From the NCBI GenBank assembly GCA_900541055.1, contig UQHZ01000025.1, positions 1 through 24,325 on the forward strand: 24,325 nt of DNA. The letters run 5' to 3'. Source of the stretch: an uncultured Collinsella sp. (GTDB taxonomy: Bacteria > Actinomycetota > Coriobacteriia > Coriobacteriales > Coriobacteriaceae). Every line of letters begins with the position of its first letter. Position 1 is the first letter of the stretch. The notes beneath the pieces were generated by a model. It searched no databases. It was not told the DNA's origin and saw only the letters and a list, made by a program, of their open reading frames with translations. Positions 1 to 6,935 of the stretch are shown one piece after another. Both the position numbers and the translations under genes were made by a program.

Positions 1-167
1 TCGACACCGCCGAGTTCGCGATCCCCGGCCTTGACGACGAGTTCCGCGTCATCGTCTCCCCGTGGATTCTGACGGTGCTCGTGACCGACCGCCTGGCTCG
101 CTACTACGAGACGGTCACCAAGCACAACCTCAAGTATCGTCGCTACTATCACCAGTTCGACTACTAA
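1..167 (+). CDS. SIS-domain sugar-phosphate deglycase, FrlB-like, copy 1 (3' end only)
   Basis: Only the last 54 codons are in the window, with the reading frame starting at base 3 and TAA at 165-167. The encoded tail, including the motif RRYYHQFDY at the end, matches the C-terminus of the complete deglycase at 7088-8149. The two are identical at the nucleotide level over the first 55 bases (1-55 against 7983-8037) and then diverge, for example TVLVTDRLARYY against SSLITDRLAAYY. The same C-terminal pattern (RRYY near the end) occurs in E. coli FrlB, fructoselysine-6-phosphate deglycase. The gene lies 46 nt upstream of the PTS EIIA gene on the same strand and so is probably the first or an early gene of that operon. 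The family call is firm by homology to copy 2; the exact substrate cannot be read from this fragment. Confidence 0.85.
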   Translation, partial: DTAEFAIPGLDDEFRVIVSPWILTVLVTDRLARYYETVTKHNLKYRRYYHQFDY

Positions 168-213
168 AGAAAACGGGTGCGGGAACGTGCCGGGCTATTG
201 AGAGGAACACAGA

Positions 214-633
214 ATGAGGCAGTACATCATCGCCAGCCATGCGCACTTCGCCACCGGCATCAAGGAGAGCGTCGAGCTGCTCTCGGGCGCTCGCGACAAC
301 GTCCACGATCTTTCGATGTTCGTCGATGGCCGCATGGACGTGGCCGAGGAGGCCCAAAAACTGCTGGCAGGCATGTCTGCCGACGATGATGTCGTTGTCT
401 GCACCGACCTCTTTGGCGGTAGCGTTAACAACGAGTTCACCAAGATCGTCCAGACGCGTCCCCGCACGTACCTCGTTACCAACATGAACCTTCCTCTGCT
501 CATCCAGCTGCTGTTCTCTGACGAGTCGGCGCCGGTTGAGGAGACGATTCGCGCCATCGTCGCTGCGGACGATACGCGCGTGAAGTTTGTCAACGATCTT
601 TTGGTCGATGACGAGGAGGAGGAAGAGTTCTAA
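214..633 (+). CDS. PTS mannose-family EIIA component
   Basis: This is a 139-residue cytoplasmic phosphocarrier that takes phosphate from HPr and passes it to EIIB. The N-terminus carries the active-site segment SHAHFATG, in which His9 is the expected phosphorylation site. A later TDLFGGS motif (about residues 66-72) is typical of the mannose-type EIIA fold. The length is normal for a stand-alone EIIA domain. The ATG is preceded by AGAGG at 201-205. The last residues are a run of acidic amino acids (DDEEEEEF), an unusual tail also seen on both EIIC proteins here. It is followed by EIIB, EIIC and EIID, forming a full permease. This is the only EIIA in the window, so it may also serve the second EIIC-EIID pair (inference). 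Confidence 0.93.
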   Translation: MRQYIIASHAHFATGIKESVELLSGARDNVHDLSMFVDGRMDVAEEAQKLLAGMSADDDVVVCTDLFGGSVNNEFTKIVQTRPRTYLVTNMNLPLLIQLLFSDESAPVEETIRAIVAADDTRVKFVNDLLVDDEEEEEF

Positions 634-690
634 TCCGCAGCACCTACTGACACGCCGTATGACGGCACAAGACCTTTGGGGGGTCACATT

Positions 691-1173
691 ATGATTCAGC
701 TACTTCGCGTTGACCATCGCCTGCTTCATGGCCAGGTCGCAGTTTCCTGGGTTCAGGGCCTTGGCTCCAACTGCATTTTCTGCGTGGGCGATAAGGTCGC
801 TAACGACCCGGTGTGGAAGACGACGCTCAAGATGGGCAAGCCTGCCGGCTGCAAGCTCGTCATCAAAGATATGGAGCATGCAATCGAAGCTATCAACTCG
901 GGCGTGACCGACAAGTACAAGATGATCATCTGCGTCGCCACTATCGCTGAGGCAAAGCAGCTTGTTGAGGGCTGCCCGCAGATCAAGTCGGTCAACCTGG
1001 GCAACACCAAGCCCAAGGACGAGAAGCGTCCCGACGCTCGTCAGGTCTCTCATCAGATCTTCCTGACCGCGGCCGAGGAAGCCGATGTGCGCGAGATGCT
1101 GGATCGTGGCGTTGAGGTCGAGATTCGACCCCTGGCCGATGACCCCAAGGTCGACTGCGCCAGCGTGCTCTAG
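691..1173 (+). CDS. PTS mannose/sorbose-family EIIB component
   Basis: This is a 160-residue cytoplasmic phosphotransfer domain that receives phosphate from EIIA and gives it to the sugar during transport. The N-terminal motif RVDHRLLHGQV matches the family signature, with His13 in LLHGQ the expected phospho-histidine. The ATG at 691 is preferred because the polyG Shine-Dalgarno at 678-683 sits 7 nt upstream and the family normally begins at this position. A TTG at 676 in the same frame would add five residues but would overlap that ribosome-binding site. The gene follows EIIA by 57 nt and precedes EIIC by 58 nt. It is the only EIIB in the window. Confidence 0.93.
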   Translation: MIQLLRVDHRLLHGQVAVSWVQGLGSNCIFCVGDKVANDPVWKTTLKMGKPAGCKLVIKDMEHAIEAINSGVTDKYKMIICVATIAEAKQLVEGCPQIKSVNLGNTKPKDEKRPDARQVSHQIFLTAAEEADVREMLDRGVEVEIRPLADDPKVDCASVL

Positions 1174-1184
1174 GCGTTCAATTT

Positions 1185-1204
1185 CGAAGAGTCTGAGCTC
1201 TTCG
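1185..1204 (+). other. Intercistronic hairpin between EIIB and EIIC1
   Basis: CGAAGAG (1185-1191) and CTCTTCG (1198-1204) form a perfect 7-bp stem with a six-base loop in the gap between EIIB and EIIC. There is no T-tract, so it is not a terminator. It may be an mRNA-processing or stability element separating the soluble from the membrane components. That role is inferred. Confidence 0.45.
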
Positions 1205-1231
1205 TAGTGTCCTATATGGAAAGGGGGATGT

Positions 1232-2005
1232 ATGCTTACCCAAGCAATCCTCATCGGACTTATCGCCGCATTTGGTAAGTTCGACTGCCAGCTCGGTACG
1301 CTCTACGCGTTCCGCCCCATCGTCCTGTGCCCGCTCGTGGGCCTGGTGCTGGGGGACCTGCAGTCCGGCCTCGCGATCGGTGCGAGTCTGGAGCTGCTGT
1401 TCATGGGCTCGATCTCCATCGGCGCCTACGTGCCGCCTGATGAGACGATCGGCGGCGTGCTCGCCTGCGCCTTCGCTATCCAGCTGGGCCAGAGCACCGA
1501 GGCAGCCATCGCGCTTGCCATGCCCATCGCCACGCTGTGCCTTGCCATCAAGAACATCCTTAACGCCGCCCTGCCGATCCTGGTCGACCGCGCTGATGTC
1601 TACTCCGGCCAGGGCAACCTTAAGGGTGTCTATGCGATGCACTTCCTGATCGGTTTGACCGGTATCATCATGGCGTTCCTGCTGTGCTCGCTGTCGTTCT
1701 ATCTGGGTGCTGACGCCATCCAGGGCCTGCTCGACTTCATCCCGCCCTTTGTCCTTGCTGGCTTTGGCGTTGCCGCCAACTTCCTGCCTGCCATGGGCTT
1801 CGCCATGCTCGGCCGCCTGGTGCTCACCAAGCAGCTCGTGCCCTTCTACTTCCTGGGCTTCCTGCTGTGCTCCTACGCCAACGTGCCCGTCCTGGGCGTC
1901 GCCCTGATCGCCATCATCATCGGCATCGACAAGTTCGACCTGCTCGGCCTGGGCGGAGCCCAGCCCCAGCTCTCCGCGGAAGGGGATGAGGACGATGACT
2001 TCTAG
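1232..2005 (+). CDS. PTS mannose/sorbose-family EIIC permease, copy 1
   Basis: This is a 257-residue polytopic membrane protein, the substrate-translocating EIIC subunit that works with EIID. It begins directly with hydrophobic helices, contains the conserved stretches RPIV.CPLVGLVLGDLQ and LELLFMGSISIGAYVPP (within about residues 28-70), and ends in the acidic tail GDEDDDF. The start is supported by AAGGGGG at 1221-1227. The 3' end overlaps the EIID start by 20 nt, indicating translational coupling. It aligns without gaps to the second EIIC at 4024-4797. The N-terminal third is close and the C-terminal part is identical, but about residues 100-183 differ strongly (NILNAALPILVDRADVYSGQ here). 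Since EIIC and EIID set substrate choice in this family, that middle part is where specificity may differ (inference). Confidence 0.92.
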   Translation: MLTQAILIGLIAAFGKFDCQLGTLYAFRPIVLCPLVGLVLGDLQSGLAIGASLELLFMGSISIGAYVPPDETIGGVLACAFAIQLGQSTEAAIALAMPIATLCLAIKNILNAALPILVDRADVYSGQGNLKGVYAMHFLIGLTGIIMAFLLCSLSFYLGADAIQGLLDFIPPFVLAGFGVAANFLPAMGFAMLGRLVLTKQLVPFYFLGFLLCSYANVPVLGVALIAIIIGIDKFDLLGLGGAQPQLSAEGDEDDDF

Positions 2006-2818
2006 TCCCGAGAACAAGATCACGCGCTCCGACCTCGTCAAGAGCGCCGTCAACGTCGGCGCCCTGGGCATGGAGTTCTCCTGGACCTACTACAAGCAGA
2101 TGAACATCGCCTTCTGCCTGATGGTCGCCAACATGCTCAAGAAGATCTACGCCGGCCGCCCCGACGACTACGCCGCGGCCCTGCACCGCCACTGCGCGTT
2201 CTTCAACATCACCGTCCAGTTCGCCCCGTTCGTCGGCGGCATCGCGATGGCCATGGAGGAGAAGGTCGCCCGCGGCGAGATCGAGCCCGAGAGCGTCAAC
2301 GACGTCAAGGCCGCCCTCATGGGCCCGCTGTCCGGCATCGGCGACTCCATCTTCCTGTCGACGCTGCGCGTGGTCGCCGCCGCGGTGGGCATCAGCCTGT
2401 GCCAGGCCGGCAACCCCTTCGGCCCCATCGCCTTCCTGCTCATCTACAACGTCCCCGGCTTCGCGCTGCGCATCTGGGGCGCCGTCAAGGGCTACGAGCT
2501 GGGCGTGGGCTTCCTGGACGAGGCCCAGAGGACCGGCCTCATGCAGAAGATCATGACCTGCGTGGGCATCGTGGGCGTCATGGTCGTGGGCGCCATGTGC
2601 AAGGACATGTTCTGGGCCAGCATCCCGGTGGCCATCGGCTCGGGCGACGACGCCCAGACCCTCCAGGACATCCTGGACGGCATCATGCCCGGCATGCTCG
2701 GCATGATCGCCTTCTGGCTGTACTACTGGCTGCTGTCCAAGAAGATCAACCCCATGGTGCTGATCGTGGCCACCATGGTCGTGGGCATCATCGGCGCGTT
2801 CTTCGGCGTGCTGGCGTA
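1782..2818 (+). repeat. Identical 1,037-bp direct repeat, copy 1
   Basis: From base 1782 in EIIC1 to base 2818, the penultimate base of the EIID1 stop codon, the sequence is identical as read by eye to 4574-5610, an offset of 2,792 bp. The left boundary is a T/A difference at 1781/4573. The right boundary is TAG against TAA in the stop codon. Outside these limits the copies diverge at once on the right, and in patches on the left. Confidence 0.93.
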
Positions 2819-2819
2819 G
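1986..2819 (+). CDS. PTS mannose-family EIID component, copy 1
   Basis: This is a 277-residue integral membrane partner of EIIC in mannose-type permeases. The long N-terminal amphipathic and conserved region contains GMEFSWTYYKQMNIAF and an FNITVQFAPFVGGI-type stretch. The conserved GPLSGIGDSIF follows (roughly residues 118-128), and the C-terminal third has hydrophobic helices. The first ATG (1986) lies inside the end of EIIC with GGAAGGGG just upstream. An alternative ATG three codons on (1995) is also well placed. Codon use is extremely biased to C/G-ending codons, as expected of a highly expressed gene. The protein is identical to that of copy 2 (4778-5611). A strong terminator follows at 2850-2879. 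Confidence 0.93.
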   Translation: MRTMTSSPENKITRSDLVKSAVNVGALGMEFSWTYYKQMNIAFCLMVANMLKKIYAGRPDDYAAALHRHCAFFNITVQFAPFVGGIAMAMEEKVARGEIEPESVNDVKAALMGPLSGIGDSIFLSTLRVVAAAVGISLCQAGNPFGPIAFLLIYNVPGFALRIWGAVKGYELGVGFLDEAQRTGLMQKIMTCVGIVGVMVVGAMCKDMFWASIPVAIGSGDDAQTLQDILDGIMPGMLGMIAFWLYYWLLSKKINPMVLIVATMVVGIIGAFFGVLA

Positions 2820-2849
2820 GTTCCTGCGTTCTATTCTGCCCCCAAGGGA

Positions 2850-2879
2850 AACGGCGACCCGTTGTGGTCGCCGTTTTTT
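2850..2879 (+). terminator. Intrinsic terminator after EIID1
   Basis: AACGGCGACC and GGTCGCCGTT form a perfect 10-bp stem with a six-base loop, followed by a run of T. It lies 30 nt after the EIID1 stop and closes the first PTS operon. Confidence 0.92.
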
Positions 2880-2907
2880 ATTACCGAAAGCTAGCTGGAG
2901 GTGCTTC

Positions 2908-3798
2908 GTGATTCGATCTGACAATCCACCCGATAATGGCGTGAGCGGGGCGATGTATCTATTTGGCACGGCGCTCTTGTGGAGTTTTATCGGCATCCTC
3001 GTTCGCGCCAATTCGCAGTCAGCTCTTTTGATCGGTGCCGTCACGGCAATATTTATGGCGCTCTTTATCCTGCTCGTCGGCAGGCCCGTCCTCCGCGTCA
3101 GCCGTCTTATTGTCCTTGTGGCCGTCTGCAACTTCGTGACGGGCACCACGTTTAACTTTGCCAACCAGCTCACGACGGTCGGCAACGCGATCGTCCTGCA
3201 GTACACCTCGATGATCTTCGTTATCGTGTATCAATCGCTCGCAACCCGCACGTTGCCCTCGCCTGCGAAGATTGCCTCCGTGGTGGTTGCTTTTACGGGT
3301 ATGGGACTGTTCTTTTTAGGCGATTTGAGTGCCGAGGGCATGCTCGGCAACCTGCTTGCCGTCATTTCGGGAGCCACCTTTGGGCTGTGTTTCTTTTTGA
3401 ACTCTCGCCCCGATGCGTCGCCCATGGTGTCCTCGCTCATCTCCTGCGGTATCTCGATGCTGCCGATCGTCTATTTTGCTGGCGCCCTAGACTCCGTGAG
3501 ACCATTTGAGTGGGGACTCATGCTGGTGCATGGCCTTTTTTGCAGTGGCCTTGCGAGCGTGCTGTATGCCAAGGGGATCGCGCGCACCAACGCGTTTGCG
3601 GCCAACTTGGTTTGCATGAGCGAGGTCGTGCTCGCTCCCTGCTGGTCGGCGCTCTTCTTTGGCGAGGTCTTTCGCTGGAACGAGTTTTTGGGCGCGGCGA
3701 TTATCGTTTTGGTGATTGTGGCCAACTTGGCATCCGATGCCTTTGGCGATGGCTTTCTGGTGGCGCTTGTCCGCCATCGAAACAAAGAGCGCGCCTGA
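2908..3798 (+). CDS. EamA/DMT-family transporter
   Basis: This 296-residue membrane protein has about ten hydrophobic helices in two related halves (about residues 14-137 and 148-280), the usual length and layout of the drug/metabolite transporter superfamily with two EamA domains. A GTG start at 2908 is chosen because TGGAGGTG at 2896-2903 is a good ribosome-binding site 4 nt upstream. The substrate cannot be read from sequence. Many relatives export amino acids or metabolites. Cleavage of glycated lysine would release lysine plus sugar phosphate, so amino-acid efflux is an attractive but unproven role. Codon use is more mixed (many TTT, TTG, CTT) than in the flanking PTS genes, suggesting lower expression or a different origin. 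It starts 28 nt after the EIID1 terminator and would be expressed by read-through or a promoter I cannot identify. Confidence 0.85.
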   Translation: MIRSDNPPDNGVSGAMYLFGTALLWSFIGILVRANSQSALLIGAVTAIFMALFILLVGRPVLRVSRLIVLVAVCNFVTGTTFNFANQLTTVGNAIVLQYTSMIFVIVYQSLATRTLPSPAKIASVVVAFTGMGLFFLGDLSAEGMLGNLLAVISGATFGLCFFLNSRPDASPMVSSLISCGISMLPIVYFAGALDSVRPFEWGLMLVHGLFCSGLASVLYAKGIARTNAFAANLVCMSEVVLAPCWSALFFGEVFRWNEFLGAAIIVLVIVANLASDAFGDGFLVALVRHRNKERA

Positions 3799-3842
3799 TG
3801 GGATGCGTCTGCCGTTTACGGTAAAAAACACCCCGCTGAGCG

Positions 3843-3890
3843 AGTGGTATTAAATAGTGAGAACCTGCATATCTATAATTGGTATCAAAT
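3843..3890 (+). promoter_or_regulatory. Promoter and paired operator motif for EIIC2-EIID2
   Basis: A TATAAT -10 box at 3874-3879 lies between two related 12-13-bp elements, AGTGGTATTAAA (3843-3854) and ATTGGTATCAAAT (3878-3890), whose starts are 35 bp apart. The first overlaps the expected -35 position and the second the expected transcription start, as expected for a repressor-controlled promoter. The same arrangement occurs at 6994-7040 before the deglycase. The TGGTAT core resembles half-sites of HutC-type GntR regulators such as NagR/DasR, which is inference only. No regulator gene lies in the window. Confidence 0.7.
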
Positions 3891-4023
3891 CATTTGTGCC
3901 TGGCATGGGTGTTAGCAGCACACCAGGTACGCTTTGAGCCGTGTGATCGAACTCCCGGAATTGATATCAATAACGCGCGCGACGGGAGTGACGACGGTTC
4001 GATATTCCTTATTGGGAGGAATT
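3891..4023 (+). promoter_or_regulatory. Structured 5' leader of EIIC2
   Basis: About 135 nt separate the predicted start point from the EIIC2 ATG. The leader can form a hairpin of GTGCCT with AGGTAC plus GGTGT with ACACC, with a six-base bulge, around 3896-3931. A second stem is ACTCCCG (3951-3957) with CGGGAGT (3983-3989). The CTCCC could instead pair with the ribosome-binding site GGGAGG at 4014-4019. This could be a regulatory leader, but no known riboswitch class is recognisable. Confidence 0.35.
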
Positions 4024-4797
4024 ATGCTTGTCCAAGCAATCCTCGTCGGCTTAGTTGGAGCTTTTGGATGCCTCGACTACCAGCTCGGCACCCTCTACGC
4101 GTTCCGCCCCATCGTCATGTGCCCGCTCGTGGGCCTGGTGCTGGGGGACCTGCAGACCGGCCTTGCCGTTGGCGCCAGCCTGGAGCTGCTGTTCATGGGC
4201 TCGATCTCCATCGGCGCCTACGTGCCGCCTAACGAAACCATCGGCGGCGTGCTCGCCTGCGCGTTTGCCATTCAGCTCGGTCAGGGTACCGAGACGGCCA
4301 TTGCGCTCGCCATGCCCATCGCCGTCCTTTCGCTGACGATCGGCAACATTACGGATGCTGGATTCTCGATCATTGTTGACATTGCTGACAAGTGCGCTGC
4401 CAAGGGCAACCTCAAGGGTATCTACGCGGCACATTGGAGCATGGGCCTCTTTGGCTGCCTTGAGTACTTCCTGCTGTGCGGCGGCGCATTCTACCTGGGT
4501 TCCGACGCCATCCAGGGCCTGCTCGACTTCATCCCGACCTTTGTGATCGATGGTTGCGGCGTTGCCGCCAACATCCTGCCTGCCATGGGCTTCGCCATGC
4601 TCGGCCGCCTGGTGCTCACCAAGCAGCTCGTGCCCTTCTACTTCCTGGGCTTCCTGCTGTGCTCCTACGCCAACGTGCCCGTCCTGGGCGTCGCCCTGAT
4701 CGCCATCATCATCGGCATCGACAAGTTCGACCTGCTCGGCCTGGGCGGAGCCCAGCCCCAGCTCTCCGCGGAAGGGGATGAGGACGATGACTTCTAG
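4024..4797 (+). CDS. PTS mannose/sorbose-family EIIC permease, copy 2
   Basis: This is a 257-residue membrane subunit, the same length as EIIC1. The ATG at 4024 is chosen because GGGAGGA (4014-4020) lies just upstream and it matches the start of copy 1. An in-frame GTG at 3934 would add 30 non-membrane residues. The N-terminal third is close to EIIC1, and everything from 4574 on is identical. The middle (about residues 100-183, for example NITDAGFSIIVDIADKCAAK) is clearly different. No EIIA or EIIB gene accompanies this pair, so it probably borrows the EIIA and EIIB at 214-1173 or elsewhere. It has its own promoter and leader. The 3' end overlaps EIID2 by 20 nt. A distinct but related substrate is the likely reason for the second copy (inference). 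Confidence 0.92.
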   Translation: MLVQAILVGLVGAFGCLDYQLGTLYAFRPIVMCPLVGLVLGDLQTGLAVGASLELLFMGSISIGAYVPPNETIGGVLACAFAIQLGQGTETAIALAMPIAVLSLTIGNITDAGFSIIVDIADKCAAKGNLKGIYAAHWSMGLFGCLEYFLLCGGAFYLGSDAIQGLLDFIPTFVIDGCGVAANILPAMGFAMLGRLVLTKQLVPFYFLGFLLCSYANVPVLGVALIAIIIGIDKFDLLGLGGAQPQLSAEGDEDDDF

Positions 4798-5610
4798 TCC
4801 CGAGAACAAGATCACGCGCTCCGACCTCGTCAAGAGCGCCGTCAACGTCGGCGCCCTGGGCATGGAGTTCTCCTGGACCTACTACAAGCAGATGAACATC
4901 GCCTTCTGCCTGATGGTCGCCAACATGCTCAAGAAGATCTACGCCGGCCGCCCCGACGACTACGCCGCGGCCCTGCACCGCCACTGCGCGTTCTTCAACA
5001 TCACCGTCCAGTTCGCCCCGTTCGTCGGCGGCATCGCGATGGCCATGGAGGAGAAGGTCGCCCGCGGCGAGATCGAGCCCGAGAGCGTCAACGACGTCAA
5101 GGCCGCCCTCATGGGCCCGCTGTCCGGCATCGGCGACTCCATCTTCCTGTCGACGCTGCGCGTGGTCGCCGCCGCGGTGGGCATCAGCCTGTGCCAGGCC
5201 GGCAACCCCTTCGGCCCCATCGCCTTCCTGCTCATCTACAACGTCCCCGGCTTCGCGCTGCGCATCTGGGGCGCCGTCAAGGGCTACGAGCTGGGCGTGG
5301 GCTTCCTGGACGAGGCCCAGAGGACCGGCCTCATGCAGAAGATCATGACCTGCGTGGGCATCGTGGGCGTCATGGTCGTGGGCGCCATGTGCAAGGACAT
5401 GTTCTGGGCCAGCATCCCGGTGGCCATCGGCTCGGGCGACGACGCCCAGACCCTCCAGGACATCCTGGACGGCATCATGCCCGGCATGCTCGGCATGATC
5501 GCCTTCTGGCTGTACTACTGGCTGCTGTCCAAGAAGATCAACCCCATGGTGCTGATCGTGGCCACCATGGTCGTGGGCATCATCGGCGCGTTCTTCGGCG
5601 TGCTGGCGTA
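4574..5610 (+). repeat. Identical 1,037-bp direct repeat, copy 2
   Basis: This is the second copy of the block at 1782-2818. It covers the C-terminal part of EIIC2 and all of EIID2 except the last stop-codon base. The flanks differ from copy 1: here the block is followed by a different terminator and an MFS gene. Confidence 0.93.
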
Positions 5611-5611
5611 A
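4778..5611 (+). CDS. PTS mannose-family EIID component, copy 2
   Basis: This 277-residue membrane protein has an amino-acid sequence identical to EIID1 (1986-2819); the genes differ only in the stop codon (TAA here). The start lies inside the end of EIIC2, 20 nt before its stop, so the two are translationally coupled. The conserved features are those of copy 1. The identity means that any difference in substrate between the two permeases must come from EIIC. A strong terminator follows at 5646-5685. Confidence 0.93.
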   Translation: MRTMTSSPENKITRSDLVKSAVNVGALGMEFSWTYYKQMNIAFCLMVANMLKKIYAGRPDDYAAALHRHCAFFNITVQFAPFVGGIAMAMEEKVARGEIEPESVNDVKAALMGPLSGIGDSIFLSTLRVVAAAVGISLCQAGNPFGPIAFLLIYNVPGFALRIWGAVKGYELGVGFLDEAQRTGLMQKIMTCVGIVGVMVVGAMCKDMFWASIPVAIGSGDDAQTLQDILDGIMPGMLGMIAFWLYYWLLSKKINPMVLIVATMVVGIIGAFFGVLA

Positions 5612-5645
5612 GGGCCCGGCTGCATAGATTTTCGTTGCAACCTGG

Positions 5646-5685
5646 AAAGGGGATGGAGCAGGCCTATGCCCTCCATCCCCTTTTT
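5646..5685 (+). terminator. Intrinsic terminator after EIID2
   Basis: AAAGGGGATGGAG (5646-5658) pairs with CTCCATCCCCTTT (5671-5683), a perfect 13-bp stem, with a small inner GGC/GCC pairing in the loop and a run of five T. It lies 34 nt after the EIID2 stop and only 17 nt before the MFS start codon, so the MFS gene depends on read-through or sits under attenuation. Confidence 0.9.
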
Positions 5686-5702
5686 GTATAGAAGGAGTTC
5701 GT

Positions 5703-6917
5703 ATGTCCGCGAAGGATCGCGAAGCAATGCGCCTGACGCCGGCGGAGGTCAGGCTGATTCTTATTGAGTCCCTGCAGTGGTGCGCCAACAACGCGGTCTA
5801 CTTTTTGGGTCTTATCGGTGCGGCCACGTATGATCTGGCCGGCACGGCCTTTTTGGTTGCCGCCATTACGCTCGTGCGTAATCTTATGACGTCGGCGGGC
5901 AATATGGTGTCGGGCTCGGTCATCGATCGCTTTGGACCGCGCCGGACGTCATTTGTGACGTGCGTGATTACGGCAGTGCTATCGCTTGGCGTGGGGTTGG
6001 CGCCGTTATCTGTCCCCGGGCTTGTGTTTGCCGCGTGCGTCTTGGGACTTGCGGGTGGCTTTATCAACACCTGCACGCATGCGTTTCCGGGATACCTGGA
6101 GTCGACCACCGAGGGCCGCACCCGCGTGAACGGCCTCATGGTGTTCTACAGCAATATCGCCTATACCGCTGGCCCGCTGCTCGGCGGTGCCATCGTGAGC
6201 TGTTTTGCCACGCAATCGGTCTATCTGCTCATGGCGGGCATGATGGGTGTGGCGGCCGTGCTCTCCCTGGGTTGTCATGAGTGTGTTGCTCCCGCAAAAG
6301 GGGAGAAGCCGAAGGGCGGTATTCTGGGCGGCATGGCCGAGGGTGCGCGACTTACGTTTCGCGACCACGACCTGCGCCTCATCTTCATCTCGGGCTTTTT
6401 GGGTTTCTTTGCGTTTGGCGCGTTCGATTCGCTGGAGTCGTTGTTCTACCGCGATGTGCTCAACGTGGATATCGTCTGGCTGGGCTGGCTGTCCTCGGTC
6501 GTGGGCCTCACTTCCTCGGTGGGCGCGTTCATCCTGACCAAGCTTTCTGCTCGCCATGTCAACCTGCGATTGTTGCTCGGCGCGCTCATGGCCGTGGGCA
6601 TTGGGTCCATGGTGTACGTGGGCACCGATATGCTGGGGGTCGCGATTATCGGTCAGGCGATTAACGGTCTGGCCTGGGGATTCCTGGAACCGCTGCAGAT
6701 GATCTTGATTCAGGAGCGCGCCGACATCAAATACCTGGGGCGCATTACCGGCTTTGTGCGTTTTGGCCTGATGAGCGCCGGCGTGCTGCCGCTGCTGGCG
6801 GCTCCGTTTTTGGCGGAGGCTTTGGGCGTCCAGGCGGTGCTATTTGGGGCATCGACCATTATTGCGCTGGTAGGAACGCTGTTCTTTGTCACACAAGGGA
6901 GGCGCCAGAGGTGTTAG
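5703..6917 (+). CDS. Major facilitator superfamily transporter
   Basis: This is a 404-residue protein with about twelve hydrophobic segments, the usual size for MFS carriers. The loop after the second helix reads GSVIDRFGPRRT, matching the family's motif A (GxxxDRxGRR). AAGGAG at 5692-5697 supports the ATG. It has no further motif that would fix the substrate. It sits between the second EIIC-EIID pair and the deglycase, all on the same strand. Uptake or efflux of a glycated compound, or efflux of a product, is possible but unproven. Codon use is mixed and richer in TTT/TTG than in the PTS genes, like the EamA transporter. The gene lies just beyond a strong terminator, and I see no clear promoter of its own. 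Confidence 0.88.
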   Translation: MSAKDREAMRLTPAEVRLILIESLQWCANNAVYFLGLIGAATYDLAGTAFLVAAITLVRNLMTSAGNMVSGSVIDRFGPRRTSFVTCVITAVLSLGVGLAPLSVPGLVFAACVLGLAGGFINTCTHAFPGYLESTTEGRTRVNGLMVFYSNIAYTAGPLLGGAIVSCFATQSVYLLMAGMMGVAAVLSLGCHECVAPAKGEKPKGGILGGMAEGARLTFRDHDLRLIFISGFLGFFAFGAFDSLESLFYRDVLNVDIVWLGWLSSVVGLTSSVGAFILTKLSARHVNLRLLLGALMAVGIGSMVYVGTDMLGVAIIGQAINGLAWGFLEPLQMILIQERADIKYLGRITGFVRFGLMSAGVLPLLAAPFLAEALGVQAVLFGASTIIALVGTLFFVTQGRRQRC

Positions 6918-6935
6918 CTATACATTCAATTCTAA

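Noticed and set aside
4709..5791. Long minus-strand open frame (360 codons) opposite EIIC2-EIID2, and the similar one opposite EIIC1-EIID1.
   Set aside because: It is a by-product of extreme C/G-ending codon use on the coding strand. The translation is His/Asp/Ala-rich low complexity and unlike any protein.
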